Shown one piece after another: positions 28,801 through 36,508 of a stretch of 64,000 nt of DNA. How positions within the stretch are numbered: the first letter of the stretch is position 1; each line of letters starts with the position of its first letter. The notes under the pieces were generated by a model that was not told where the DNA came from, did no database searches, and saw nothing but the letters and a program-made list of their open reading frames with translations. Made by a program: the position numbers and the translations under genes. The stretch spans positions 1 to 64,000 of the forward strand of contig JAEUHN010000011.1 of assembly GCA_016795365.1 (NCBI GenBank), given 5' to 3'. Source of the stretch: Verrucomicrobiaceae bacterium. GTDB taxonomy: Bacteria; Verrucomicrobiota; Verrucomicrobiia; Verrucomicrobiales; Verrucomicrobiaceae.

Positions 28801-28935
28801 CGCTCCGTGGCAGTGGAAGCATTTGTCGGAGAGAATGGGGCGCACATCGCGATTGAACTCGAGCTTCTCGGCGGCTGACAATGGCAGCGAGGCAAGCACG
28901 AGGAACGGGAGGAGACGCTGGCAGGAAGTATTCAT
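25813..28935 (-). CDS. Planctomycete-type cytochrome c / DUF1549 / beta-domain / DUF1553 protein
   Basis: A signal peptide (LLPFLVLASLPLSAAE) precedes the PSCyt1 haem motif CFHCHGADAG. DUF1549 lies at about 152-362, with LDLTGLPPTPE and a second CxxCH, CCRCHDHKYDP. A beta-rich insert at about 433-615 (SWIIGGRNPNNDTYIA, NGNFVLSGIEA, IGRFKLATTN) resembles a discoidin-like carbohydrate-binding fold rather than LamG. DUF1553 is at about 723-1000 (AKWLVDPSNPLTARV, RTNTPLQALSLLNEV). The 1040 aa are normal for the family. It is first in a four-gene minus-strand operon with DUF1501, DUF3142 and a repeat lipoprotein. Confidence 0.93.
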   Translation of the reverse strand: MNTSCQRLLPFLVLASLPLSAAEKLEFNRDVRPILSDKCFHCHGADAGHRKGDLRLDIRAEALKPAESGETAIVPGQPERSEVVKRVELGHDDDDVMPPEKSGKPLTSAEKAILRQWIAEGAEYQGHWAFTPLKKSSEAIKDENGKQLQSSAVIDYLIRKRLSKEGLTPSPEAAPATLIRRVALDLTGLPPTPELIAKYESNWSTKAYESLVDELLASPHYGERMAMQWLDFARYADSNGFQTDSSRQMWPWRDWVIKAFNNNKPFDQFTIEQIAGDLLPNAKRDQIIATGFNRNHRINGEGGIIAEEWRIENIMDRVETTSATWMALTMNCCRCHDHKYDPLTMKDFYSFFAFFNNVPESGTIMGKSNRSGGNSDPVIDVPDAEDEVQLAALKKKIDAAQAKVNEAELQLPNLVASWEAEMESPESEKKEMWDALPITDVKSEGKASPRKLPDGSWIIGGRNPNNDTYIATAPLKEGQLTGLLLHALPDPSLPNQSLGRAFNGNFVLSGIEAQITAPGAKPVKVNFTRAEADYSQKGYDVKLILDKDPNNGWAIDGNDPKKRLERKAMFVADKPVAVPANASITVKLIHSGRFGGHNIGRFKLATTNDDPALVSLDGTGGPPEAVLAAMKTPTEVRTPKQRAELEKYFRSAVDSPLRDADYALAAAKAELEKAERALPNVMVMQELPTPRDAFVLKRGEYDKPGEKVTMATPAVLPPMPKDTANNRLGLAKWLVDPSNPLTARVWINRAWEKFFGYGISKTAENLGSQSEYPVHPELLDWLASEFIRSGWNMKAMHKTILMSATYRQSSKVTPALLEKDPENRLLARGPRFRLEGEVVRDQALAIAGLLVPKVGGPSVKPYMPDGVWDDTSKYGDLRGYKADTGEGLYRRSFYTIWKRTAAPPTMLMFDAPSREVCTVKRSRTNTPLQALSLLNEVTFVEAARAFGEKMIREGGTTPEQRLTWAFKRALARAPTDKEVQVLASGLKARQAKFQAEPESAKQFLATGTHKQASGIPEHELAAYGVTASVILNMNEIVTKP

Positions 28936-29123
28936 GGTCGGAACGCTGAAGGCGCGATGGGTGATGTCACATGCCCGCTGATCGCAGGCAAACCGGACAG
29001 GCGAATTCGTGATGGGCGACGATACGACCAGGGGGCACTGCTCTTGCAGGCGGATGCTGGCATTGTTGTGTCGTATTCTGGCAGGGAAACTGTCAGGACT
29101 GGAGCGGCCCAGCCTGCAGGACG

Positions 29124-29834
29124 TTAAACCTGCCTGCGCACGGTTTGCCCGGCATTGAGCAGGTCCTCCTTGTCCAGGCCGGTGAGCCGCTGGATGCCGC
29201 GCATGAAGCGCACCATCACCACCATCATGGCAACGAGGAGCAGCGCCCCGAGCATGATAGTGCCGCTCCAGTTGAGAGTGCCGATGGCTTTAACGTAGGC
29301 TTCGCTACCTGGCTCTTTGTTGCCAATGAGATACATGGCGAGCGCGAAATTGACGACAGCTGTGCCCAGCATCGCTAAGCCGAGACCGAGCGACGCCTGG
29401 AACAAGTGCTTCTCAAAGCTGGCCTGTTTCTCAGGGGTGTCGAGCGCCGCGCGGAGGGCTCGCTCATTCATCAGATTTGGAGCGAACAGCATGGAGTTGA
29501 TGATCGGTTTACCCCAGCGATGGCTCAGCGGGAAAGCGATGGCGATGAGCACAGGAATGGCGATCTCTTTGATGCCAATCCAGAAGGCAGGGAGCTTGAG
29601 CAAGCCGAGTCCGCCCGTGACAATCACGGCGACCAAGCCGAGGACGGAGAAGAGGTTCAAGCCTGACTTGGTCACCCAGCAGTAAACACCCAGGCCGAGT
29701 GGGAGAAGGCTCGCGACCACGAGTGCCCAGAACGGCCCGAGGCGATCATTGGCGCTCAGATACTCCAGAGCCGCCGAAGGCAGCACGACGGTGAGAAGAA
29801 GATCGAGGAGCGGATGCGGCTGGCGCTTGGACAT
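29124..29834 (-). CDS. VC0807-like integral membrane protein
   Basis: The 236 aa have about six hydrophobic segments: 10-30, 32-55, 60-80, 85-105, 150-175 and 190-210. Overall organisation, including PLLDLLLTVVLPSAALEYLS at the start and WGKPIINSM before a charged loop, fits the VC0807/IspZ-like family. That family is conserved but not characterised; intracellular-septation proteins are distant relatives. The 189-base region downstream of its stop holds no gene. It is divergent from the Nudix-like gene, with a 120-base gap. Confidence 0.7.
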   Translation of the reverse strand: MSKRQPHPLLDLLLTVVLPSAALEYLSANDRLGPFWALVVASLLPLGLGVYCWVTKSGLNLFSVLGLVAVIVTGGLGLLKLPAFWIGIKEIAIPVLIAIAFPLSHRWGKPIINSMLFAPNLMNERALRAALDTPEKQASFEKHLFQASLGLGLAMLGTAVVNFALAMYLIGNKEPGSEAYVKAIGTLNWSGTIMLGALLLVAMMVVMVRFMRGIQRLTGLDKEDLLNAGQTVRRQV

Positions 29835-29954
29835 GCGCCGCTTCTATGGCACAGGCCGCGAGACGGGCAACTCCTGGCACAAGGCGGACGATCGCTGGCG
29901 GCGGAGATGGAGAGTTGCCACCTGCGTGAAGCTCTCCACACTCCGCGACTTCTT

Positions 29955-30551
29955 ATGGAACACGTTCTCGTCATCCCGCGCAGCCTCTTTGATGAACTCG
30001 GCAGCTTTCAGGGCTTTCAGCCCGATGTGGAGCGCTACCTGCCTGCGATGCTGAACACGGCGAACAACTTCTTCATGGAGCGCCCCTCGGCGGAGAATGA
30101 TCCGACGCACAAGCAACTCATCCCGTATTCCATCTTCCATCACGCGGGGCGCTACCTCTGCTACACGCGCGGCGGCAAGAGTGGCGAAAAGCGCCTGGTG
30201 GCGAAGCGCAGCATCGGCATCGGCGGACACATCAATCCCGTGGACCAAACTCAGGACCACCTGGGCGAGCAGATGTATTTCAATGGCGTCGAGCGCGAGA
30301 TCGCTGAGGAACTCAAGATCGGCGGCACGCACACGCAGAAGGTGATCGGGCTGATCAATGACGACAGCAACGAAGTCGGTGCCGTGCATTTGGGTGTGGT
30401 GCATCTCTTCGAGCTGTCGAGCGACGATGTGCAGTCGAACGAGGACGCGATCCAGGATTTGCAGTTCATGCCTTTGGCTGATCTCATCGCCAATGCAGAC
30501 GGGTTGGAGACGTGGTCGAAGATCTGCGTGGAGCATCTCGCCAGTCGCTGA
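29955..30551 (+). CDS. Nudix-like predicted phosphoesterase
   Basis: The ATG at 29955 (MEHVLVIPRSLFDELG) is chosen; an upstream in-frame start would overlap the opposite gene. The 198-aa protein matches the 'predicted phosphoesterase, Nudix family' group: IPYSIFHHAGRYLCYTRG is followed by GIGGHINPVD and REIAEELKI. The Nudix box is divergent, because the Glu before REIAEE is one residue out of register and the final Gly is Lys. Catalytic Glu residues in REIAEE remain. The likely reaction is hydrolysis of a nucleoside-diphosphate-linked substrate, identity unknown. Stands alone between divergent and convergent neighbours. Confidence 0.78.
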   Translation: MEHVLVIPRSLFDELGSFQGFQPDVERYLPAMLNTANNFFMERPSAENDPTHKQLIPYSIFHHAGRYLCYTRGGKSGEKRLVAKRSIGIGGHINPVDQTQDHLGEQMYFNGVEREIAEELKIGGTHTQKVIGLINDDSNEVGAVHLGVVHLFELSSDDVQSNEDAIQDLQFMPLADLIANADGLETWSKICVEHLASR

Positions 30552-30561
30552 ATCGGAGAAC

Positions 30562-30594
30562 AAAAACGCCGAAGCCCGGATGCGGACTTCGGCG
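30562..30594 (-). terminator. Rho-independent terminator of the SGNH hydrolase gene
   Basis: The stem pairs ACGCCGAAG with CTTCGGCGT, with partial pairing continuing inward. Read on the minus strand, GTTTTTG follows, so it serves the gene ending at 30625. The plus-strand side lacks a T-run, so the Nudix-like gene gets little help from it. Confidence 0.8.
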
Positions 30595-30624
30595 TGATGA
30601 GTGGCTCGATGGAACTGTGGGAGC

Positions 30625-31371
30625 CTACTTGAGGAGTTCCTTCACCTTGCCCTCGATGGCCTGCACCCACAGGTCGTAGCCTTTGTTCGAAAGATGGAGC
30701 AGATCGGGCATGATCTCTTTAGAGAGCGTGCCATCGGGTTGGAGGAAGGTCTTGCCGATGTCCATGTAGAAGACCTTGGCTCCATCGTCGAACTTGGAGA
30801 TGATCGCGTTGGTGGCTTCGTTTTGTTTGCGGAAGGCGTCCTCTGAATTGGCTCCACGGGGGAAGATGCCCAGCAGCAGGATTTTAGTGTCGGGCATCTT
30901 GGCGCGCAGGATGCCAATGATGGTCTTCACGCCTTCGGCGGTTTGTTCGGCTGTGCAGTCATAGATCGCGCCGTTGAGTTCATTCTGCGGGCGGCCCTTG
31001 TGACCGGTATTGTTGGTGCCGATCATGAGCACGATGGCCTTGGGCTTGATGCCGTCGAAGTTCCCATGCTGGAGCCTCCAGATGACGTGCTCCGTGCGGT
31101 CGCCGCCGATGCCGAAGTTCGCTGCCTTGAGCGGAGCCCAAGCCTTGGCCCAGGCTTCCTTGCCGCGGCCTTCCCAGCCCTGAGTGATCGAGTCGCCGAG
31201 GAAGACGAGGTCCACATCGCCCTTTTTCGATCTCTCATTGAAGGACTCGTGGCGCTTCATCCAGTTGGCATCCCGGGGCACGGGATTGACGGCGTAGTTC
31301 TTTGGCGCGTCATCGGCGAAGGTGAGAGTAGCGAGACCAAGCAGGAGCAGGGGAATGCGATGAATGTTCAT
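30625..31371 (-). CDS. Secreted SGNH/GDSL hydrolase (PAF-acetylhydrolase-like)
   Basis: A signal peptide (PLLLLGLATLTFADD) opens the 248-aa protein. All four SGNH blocks are present: block I FLGDSITQGW (nucleophile Ser), block II GIGGDRTEHV (Gly), block III IGTNNTG (Asn), and block V DLLHLSNKGY (Asp and His). The match is to platelet-activating-factor acetylhydrolase beta/gamma-like esterases common in PVC bacteria. These remove acetyl groups from carbohydrates or lipids; carbohydrate esterase activity is likeliest given the polysaccharide-oriented surroundings. It has its own terminator downstream. Confidence 0.9.
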   Translation of the reverse strand: MNIHRIPLLLLGLATLTFADDAPKNYAVNPVPRDANWMKRHESFNERSKKGDVDLVFLGDSITQGWEGRGKEAWAKAWAPLKAANFGIGGDRTEHVIWRLQHGNFDGIKPKAIVLMIGTNNTGHKGRPQNELNGAIYDCTAEQTAEGVKTIIGILRAKMPDTKILLLGIFPRGANSEDAFRKQNEATNAIISKFDDGAKVFYMDIGKTFLQPDGTLSKEIMPDLLHLSNKGYDLWVQAIEGKVKELLK

Positions 31372-31603
31372 GGTTGAATGGAGGCTGGAAACACGGATCG
31401 CAGGTCGCCATTCTAGCCTGAACTTTTTGAATCGAACATGCCTATCCGGGGCGTCCCGATGCTGACGATAGTGCGTATCGAACAGAAACCTGCGGCCTGG
31501 CGCAAGAAAAGGTCACACTTTTGCCGTTCCGTTCCTTGCGCAGGGCTGCGTGTTCGCCAACATAGGCGCGCGCCTCGCTGCGCCTCTCTCGTCCTGTTTC
31601 TTT

Positions 31604-32314
31604 ATGAGCGCCCCATCTTCGTCTCTCTCCAGCTTCGTTAGTTCCTCCATTGGCAAGAAAATCCTCGTCGCACTCACCGGTGCTGTGCTTGTGCTTTTTG
31701 TGCTCGGCCACATGATCGGCAATCTGCTCGTCTTCGTCGGCAAGGACGCGATCAATGAATACGGACACATGCTCCAGACTTCCCTCCATGGTGGCGGCGT
31801 CTGGATCGCACGACTGGGAATCTTCGGCAGTATCATCGTTCACGTCATTCTCACCATCCAGCTTACCAAGGCCAACCGCGCGGCACGTGCCGACCGTTAT
31901 GGCTTTGAAGCGACTCAGGTGGCCAGCAAGTCGAGTCGCACGATGATCATGAGCGGTCTCACGATTCTCGCCTTCTTCGTCTATCACATCCTGCACTACA
32001 CGGTGCGCGTGTGGCACGGCTTCGGCACTGCCAAGTATGAGATCGAGATCGACGGTCACAAGGCGCACAACGTTTATCAGATGGTGATCGACGGCTTCTC
32101 CTGGGCTCCTGCGAGCATCGTTTATCTCATTGCGATGGGCCTGCTGTGCAGCCACCTGAGCCACGGCGTGAGCAGCTTGTTCCAGACGCTCGGCCTCAAC
32201 ACCGAAAAGACCGCACCGCTATTCAAGAAGCTCGGCTGGGCCTATGCGCTGATCATCTTCGCCGGCAATGCTGCCATCGTGCTCTCGATTTGGTTGTTCG
32301 GCTACGGCCGCTGA
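31604..32314 (+). CDS. sdhC: Succinate dehydrogenase cytochrome b558-type subunit
   Basis: The membrane anchor of complex II carries haem b and passes electrons to quinone. The 236 aa have five membrane helices, and helix His residues include LGHMIGN, VHVILT, YHILHY and CSHLSHG; two pairs could ligate two haems, as in the Bacillus/Bacteroidota b558 family. The ATG at 31604 is preferred over an upstream start because the family begins with SSxGKKILVALTGA about ten residues in. It leads the SDH operon. The 232-base gap upstream contains no recognisable gene, and no Shine-Dalgarno is visible (CTGTTTCTTT precedes the ATG). Confidence 0.93.
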   Translation: MSAPSSSLSSFVSSSIGKKILVALTGAVLVLFVLGHMIGNLLVFVGKDAINEYGHMLQTSLHGGGVWIARLGIFGSIIVHVILTIQLTKANRAARADRYGFEATQVASKSSRTMIMSGLTILAFFVYHILHYTVRVWHGFGTAKYEIEIDGHKAHNVYQMVIDGFSWAPASIVYLIAMGLLCSHLSHGVSSLFQTLGLNTEKTAPLFKKLGWAYALIIFAGNAAIVLSIWLFGYGR

Positions 32315-32362
32315 TTTCCACACTCCTCGCACTACGCTCTTAGCTCTTCGCTTTTCCCCGCC

Positions 32363-34276
32363 ATGCCCCTCGACTCCAAAATCCCTTCCGGTCCGCTCGC
32401 TGACAAGTGGTCCAAGCACAAGCAGGACTCCAAGCTGATCAACCCGAAGAACAAGCGCAAGTTCACGGTCATCGTCGTGGGCAGCGGCCTCGCCGGATCG
32501 GCAGCCGCCGCATCGCTGGCTGAGCTGGGCTACAAGGTGAAGTGCTTCTGCTTCCAGGACAGCCCGCGCCGTGCGCACTCGATCGCAGCCCAAGGCGGTA
32601 TCAACGCCGCGAAGAACTACCAGAACGACGGCGACTCGACCTACCGCTTGTTCTACGACACGATCAAAGGCGGCGACTTCCGCGCTCGTGAGGGCAACGT
32701 CTATCGCCTGGCCGAAGTCAGCGCGAATATCATCGACCAATGCGTGGCCCAAGGCGTTCCCTTTGCCCGTGAATACGGCGGCATGTTGGCCAATCGCTCC
32801 TTCGGCGGCGCTCAGGTGAGCCGCACGTTTTATGCTCGCGGCCAGACCGGTCAGCAGTTGCTGCTCGGTGCCTATTCCGCGCTCAACAAGGAGATCGCTA
32901 ACGGCACCGTGCAGATGTATTCGCGCTGCGAGATGCTGGAACTCGTGACCGTCGATGGCCACGCGAAGGGCATCATCACTCGCGACCTCGTGACCGGTAA
33001 AGTCGAGGCCCACGCGGGCGACACCGTGCTGCTTTGCACCGGCGGTTACGGCAACGTTTTCTATCTCTCCACCAATGCGATGGGCTGCAACGTCACCGCG
33101 ACGTGGCGTGCGCACAAGAAGGGTGCTTTCTTCGCGAACCCTTGCTACACGCAGATTCACCCGACCTGCATTCCTGTCAGCGGCGACTACCAGAGCAAGC
33201 TGACCCTCATGTCCGAGTCACTGCGCAACGATGGTCGCGTGTGGGCTCCGAAGAAAAAGGGCGACACTCGTCACCCCAAGGACATCCCCGAAGACGAGCG
33301 CGACTACTACCTCGAGCGCAAATATCCGAGCTTCGGCAACTTGGCTCCACGCGACATTTCCAGCCGTGCGGCGAAGGAAGCTTGCGATGACGGACGCGGC
33401 GTGGGCCCTGGCGGACGCGGCGTGTATCTCGACTTTGCCGAAGCGATCCAGCAGTTCGGCGAGAACACCATCCGCGAGCGCTACGGCAATCTGTTCGACA
33501 TGTATGAGCGCATCACAGGCGAGTCCGCTTACAAGCAGCCGATGCGCATCTACCCTGCCGTGCACTACACGATGGGCGGCCTCTGGGTGGACTACAATCT
33601 CATGTCCAACCTGCCCGGCCTGCACGTCCTCGGCGAAGCCAACTTCTCCGACCACGGTGCGAACCGCCTCGGTGCGTCCGCACTGATGCAAGGCTTGGCC
33701 GATGGCTACTTCGTCATCCCCACGACCATCGCGAACTACCTCGTCGCGCAGAAGCCCGGCTCCGTCACCACCGACCATCCCGAGTTTAAGAAGGCGCTCG
33801 AAGACATCAAGGCCAAGACCAACCGCCTGCTCAGCATCAAGGGCAAGCGCAGCGTCGATAGCTTCCACCGCGAACTCGGCCTACTCGTCTGGGACAAGTG
33901 CGGCATGGCCCGCACACGCGAAGGCCTCACCGAAGCGCTCGGCAAGATCCCCGCCTTGCGCGAAGAGTTCTGGAACAACGTCACCGTCCCCGGTTCCGGC
34001 GAAGCCTTCAATCAAGAACTCGAAAAAGTCGGCCGCGTGGCTGACTTCCTGGAGTTCGCCGAACTGCTTTGCATCGACGCCCGCCATCGTGAGGAGTCTT
34101 GCGGTGGTCACTTCCGCAGCGAGTATCAATACGAAGACGGCGAAGCCAAGCGCGACGACGAAAACTTCACATACGCCGCCGCCTGGGGTTACACCGGTGA
34201 CTTCGCGAAGCCCGAGCTGAACAAGGAAGAACTCAAGTTCGAGGAAGTCCACCTCGCCGTCCGCAGCTACAAGTAA
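32363..34276 (+). CDS. sdhA: Succinate dehydrogenase flavoprotein subunit
   Basis: Oxidises succinate to fumarate with covalently bound FAD. The dinucleotide fold is [13 protein letters not shown] near residue 37. [12 protein letters not shown], about 72-83, supplies the His that carries FAD. The catalytic region includes [20 protein letters not shown] and [12 protein letters not shown]. At 637 aa it is the b558-type (menaquinone-style) form. The next two genes interrupt the normal sdhA-sdhB order, with only eight bases between this stop and the following ATG. Confidence 0.97.
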   Translation: MPLDSKIPSGPLADKWSKHKQDSKLINPKNKRKFTVIVVGSGLAGSAAAASLAELGYKVKCFCFQDSPRRAHSIAAQGGINAAKNYQNDGDSTYRLFYDTIKGGDFRAREGNVYRLAEVSANIIDQCVAQGVPFAREYGGMLANRSFGGAQVSRTFYARGQTGQQLLLGAYSALNKEIANGTVQMYSRCEMLELVTVDGHAKGIITRDLVTGKVEAHAGDTVLLCTGGYGNVFYLSTNAMGCNVTATWRAHKKGAFFANPCYTQIHPTCIPVSGDYQSKLTLMSESLRNDGRVWAPKKKGDTRHPKDIPEDERDYYLERKYPSFGNLAPRDISSRAAKEACDDGRGVGPGGRGVYLDFAEAIQQFGENTIRERYGNLFDMYERITGESAYKQPMRIYPAVHYTMGGLWVDYNLMSNLPGLHVLGEANFSDHGANRLGASALMQGLADGYFVIPTTIANYLVAQKPGSVTTDHPEFKKALEDIKAKTNRLLSIKGKRSVDSFHRELGLLVWDKCGMARTREGLTEALGKIPALREEFWNNVTVPGSGEAFNQELEKVGRVADFLEFAELLCIDARHREESCGGHFRSEYQYEDGEAKRDDENFTYAAAWGYTGDFAKPELNKEELKFEEVHLAVRSYK

Positions 34277-34284
34277 CTCTCGAC

Positions 34285-34578
34285 ATGAACCGCGAGTCCG
34301 AAGCCCAATTGATGTCTTTCTGCGTCGAGCAAAAGAATGCCTTTCGCTCGGATGCGTGGCTTGACTTCGGTCATCCAGATAAAGACGAACTCGCAGCCGC
34401 CTGTGCCTTCCTGGCTTCATCTGATTGGTATGGGCATGAGCAGAAGTTAGAGATGGTCGCACAGACGCTGCGCCCGGGCAGCGACCTGGAGTCCCTCGTG
34501 AAGGCATCTCGCTTCGACTGCCTTCGTTTCTCAACCACGCTTAGGAGGGAGCTGCGTCATGCACTCTGCGCATCCTGA
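34285..34578 (+). CDS. Small unknown protein, possible partner/antitoxin of DUF6036-like protein
   Basis: A 97-aa soluble, mildly acidic protein without recognised domain. It is helical in character (AACAFLASSDWYGHEQKLEMVAQTL). It starts eight bases after sdhA and its last 20 bases overlap the nucleotidyltransferase-like gene, so the two are surely co-translated. A small gene overlapping a nucleotidyltransferase from upstream is the arrangement of many toxin-antitoxin pairs, so an antitoxin role is a reasonable inference from position. It could equally be an accessory protein. I do not recognise the sequence. Confidence 0.65.
   Translation: MNRESEAQLMSFCVEQKNAFRSDAWLDFGHPDKDELAAACAFLASSDWYGHEQKLEMVAQTLRPGSDLESLVKASRFDCLRFSTTLRRELRHALCAS
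34543..34548 (+). promoter_or_regulatory. Strong Shine-Dalgarno for nucleotidyltransferase-like gene
   Basis: AGGAGG lies ten bases before the ATG at 34559, inside the upstream 97-aa gene. sdhC, sdhA and sdhB show no such site, so this gene is translated by a different signal from its hosts. Confidence 0.8.
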
Positions 34579-35134
34579 GCTGACGGCGGCTCTCGGTCTT
34601 ATGCTGGACAAGCTCGACATATCGATTCGTGAGAGCGGCTACACAGGCGAGCCGGTGAAGATGTATGCTGCCGGCGGCATCGCGGTGCATTACTTCTGCG
34701 GCACCCGTTACACGGCAGACGTGGACGCCACCTTCTCCCATCGCATTCTCATACCGTTCGGTGATCTGGTGGTGAAGTATAAGCGCGATGATGGTCGCAG
34801 TGCCTCGCTCTACCTGGATCCGACTTACAATGACCACTTCGCCCTGCTGCATCCCGATCATCGCGATAGCGCCGTTGAGTGGGAGGGCATTGGCAATGAG
34901 CGCCGCCTGGTCAAGTTGCTCGCGCTGAGCCCCGTCGATCTCGCCGTCTCCAAAGTAAGCCGCTTTTCCGAGCAGGATCACGAGGACATCCTCGCTCTGG
35001 CTTCACGCCGTTTCTTCTCCGCCGGGCAACTGCGCCAGCGTGCCGAGGAGGCCCTTGATTACTATGTTGGCGACACCCGCTGGATTCGCGGCACCATCGA
35101 CCAGCTCTGCTCTGAAATCACCGCTCTGAATTGA
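34559..35134 (+). CDS. DUF6036-like nucleotidyltransferase (AbiEii-type)
   Basis: The 191-aa protein has the polymerase-beta-like nucleotidyltransferase signature. AAGGIAVHYFCGT has the Gly pair near 38, followed by TADVDATF with two metal-binding Asp about residues 52-55. Further blocks are DRRSASLYLDPTYN-like beta strands and a C-terminal helical region beginning LSPVDLAVSKVSRFSEQDHED. The arrangement fits DUF6036, related to the AbiEii toxins that modify tRNA or other RNA. It is preceded by a small overlapping gene and sits inside the SDH operon, 24 bases before sdhB. A resident-enzyme role is the alternative to toxin. Confidence 0.72.
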   Translation: MHSAHPELTAALGLMLDKLDISIRESGYTGEPVKMYAAGGIAVHYFCGTRYTADVDATFSHRILIPFGDLVVKYKRDDGRSASLYLDPTYNDHFALLHPDHRDSAVEWEGIGNERRLVKLLALSPVDLAVSKVSRFSEQDHEDILALASRRFFSAGQLRQRAEEALDYYVGDTRWIRGTIDQLCSEITALN

Positions 35135-35158
35135 TCTCCACCCTTCACGTTATACCCC

Positions 35159-35950
35159 ATGTCGAACCTTAACCTCCAACTCAAAGTCTGGCGTCAATCG
35201 AGCGCGAACGCCAAGGGCACCTTCCAGGAAATCGAAGCGCGCGACATTCCTGACCACGCCTCCTTCCTGGAGATGATGGACATCGTGAATGAGCGCATGA
35301 TCGCGAAAGGCGAGGAGCCAGTCGCTTTCGATCACGACTGTCGCGAAGGCATCTGCGGCATGTGCAGCATGGTGATCAATGGCGTGCCCCACGGCCCTGA
35401 GAAGGCGACCACGACGTGTCAGCTTCACATGCGCAAGTTCAAGACCGGCGACACCATCTGGGTCGAGCCGTTCCGTGCGCGTGCCTTCCCGGTCGTGAAG
35501 GACCTAGTCGTTGATCGCTCTGCCTTTGATCGCATTCAGCAGGCCGGGGGCTTCGTCACCGTGCGCACGGGTGCTCCGCAGGATGCCAATGCGCTGCCGA
35601 TCGGCAAAGACGTGGCCGATGCCGCGATGGATGCGGCGGCTTGCATCGGTTGCGGAGCTTGTGTGGCAGCGTGCAAAAACGCCAGCGCGATGCTCTTCGT
35701 CGGAGCCAAGGCTGGTCAGCTCAACAGCTTGCCTCAAGGCCAGCCCGAGAAGACCCGCCGCACGCTGGGCATGGTGCGCCAGATGGACAAGGAAGGCTTC
35801 GGCAACTGCACAAATCAATACGAGTGCGAAGCCTCCTGTCCCAAGGAGATCAAGCGCTCCTGGATCGGCAAGCTCAACCGTGACTATGCTGTCTCCGCCG
35901 CTGTGGAAGCTGTCGTCGGCCTCGGTAATGCGAGCAGCGGTGGCGAGTAA
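35159..35950 (+). CDS. sdhB: Succinate dehydrogenase iron-sulfur subunit
   Basis: Carries electrons from FAD to the membrane anchor through three clusters. The [2Fe-2S] ligands are in [10 protein letters not shown] and the downstream TTTC. The [4Fe-4S] ligands are [11 protein letters not shown]. The remaining cluster is bound by [12 protein letters not shown]. At 263 aa it is normal. It is separated from sdhA by the two accessory genes but still runs in the same direction, ending at a strong terminator (35982-36014). Confidence 0.97.
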   Translation: MSNLNLQLKVWRQSSANAKGTFQEIEARDIPDHASFLEMMDIVNERMIAKGEEPVAFDHDCREGICGMCSMVINGVPHGPEKATTTCQLHMRKFKTGDTIWVEPFRARAFPVVKDLVVDRSAFDRIQQAGGFVTVRTGAPQDANALPIGKDVADAAMDAAACIGCGACVAACKNASAMLFVGAKAGQLNSLPQGQPEKTRRTLGMVRQMDKEGFGNCTNQYECEASCPKEIKRSWIGKLNRDYAVSAAVEAVVGLGNASSGGE

Positions 35951-35981
35951 GGGCGCGCCTTGGAGTCATCGTTTCCCATTG

Positions 35982-36014
35982 AAAAGCCCAGCCCATTTGG
36001 TCTGGGCTTTTTGT
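35982..36014 (+). terminator. Rho-independent terminator of the SDH operon, probably bidirectional
   Basis: A perfect 10-bp stem, AAAAGCCCAG with CTGGGCTTTT, has a 10-base loop and is followed by TTG. The A-run on the left flank is a T-run on the minus strand, so transcripts arriving from the tRNA side would also stop here. Confidence 0.9.
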
Positions 36015-36087
36015 TGGAACACCACACAGCGGTGTTGGCACCAATGGTGAATCGAGCGGGATGTGGCCACATCTTCGCTGGGTGAAG

Positions 36088-36175
36088 TGGCGGAAGGGGT
36101 GGGATTCGAACCCACGGTAGGTTGCCCTACGTCTGATTTCGAATCAGATACAATAGACCACTCTGCCACCCTTCC
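36088..36175 (-). tRNA. tRNA-Ser(CGA)
   Basis: Read on the minus strand it gives a 7-bp acceptor stem (GGAAGGG with CCCTTCC), a D arm containing GGCAGAGTGG, an anticodon stem TCTGA/TCAGA with loop TTCGAAA (anticodon CGA, reading UCG), a long variable arm CGTAGGGCAACCTACCG typical of class II tRNAs, a T arm GTGGGTTCGAATCCCAC, and an encoded CCA end. All identity features are those of serine tRNA. No integrase is nearby, so there is no sign that it is an attachment site. Confidence 0.97.
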
Positions 36176-36261
36176 AGTGCTGAAAACAGCGCCCTGTATT
36201 TACCTGTTTCGTCCAGCTTTGCAAGCGTTGTATCGGAGTCTTCGCGGCGACTCTTCGAACT

Positions 36262-36504
36262 TCAAGCGGCACCCTTGGGACTTGCGCTGAGGATGGAAGC
36301 TTCGGAGGTTTCCCGCTCCAGCGTCTTCATTCGACGCCGAATCACGAAGGCGATGCTGCCGACCAAGGTGGCCGGAAGCAGGATGAGAGCGGCCGTGGTG
36401 GCGAGGTAGGCAGTGCGGGCGTGATTGTTCTGAAAACACACGGCGCAGGCATTGGCACTGGTGGTGCCGATCAGCAGAATGGTGCCTGTGAGGATTCGTT
36501 TCAT
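36262..36504 (-). CDS. Small membrane protein with CxxC, last gene of the oxidase operon
   Basis: 80 aa from the ATG at 36504 (a longer start overlaps the subunit III gene). A signal-like helix (ILTGTILLIGTTSANA) ends at ACAVCF, a CxxC just past the membrane, and a second helix spans about 32-56 before a basic RRR stop. Small proteins with an ACAVCF-type motif sit next to cytochrome oxidase genes in related phyla, from memory. The CxxC could serve in copper handling or oxidase assembly; function is not shown. Confidence 0.72.
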   Translation of the reverse strand: MKRILTGTILLIGTTSANACAVCFQNNHARTAYLATTAALILLPATLVGSIAFVIRRRMKTLERETSEASILSASPKGAA

Positions 36505-36508
36505 GCGC

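Noticed and set aside
29035..29120. Hairpin-like bases downstream of the VC0807-like gene as a terminator
   Set aside because: Pairs are short and no T-run follows on either strand.
36088..36175. tRNA-Ser as a possible integration (att) site
   Set aside because: No integrase, no direct repeat of the tRNA end and no composition shift on either side; flanks are core respiratory genes.
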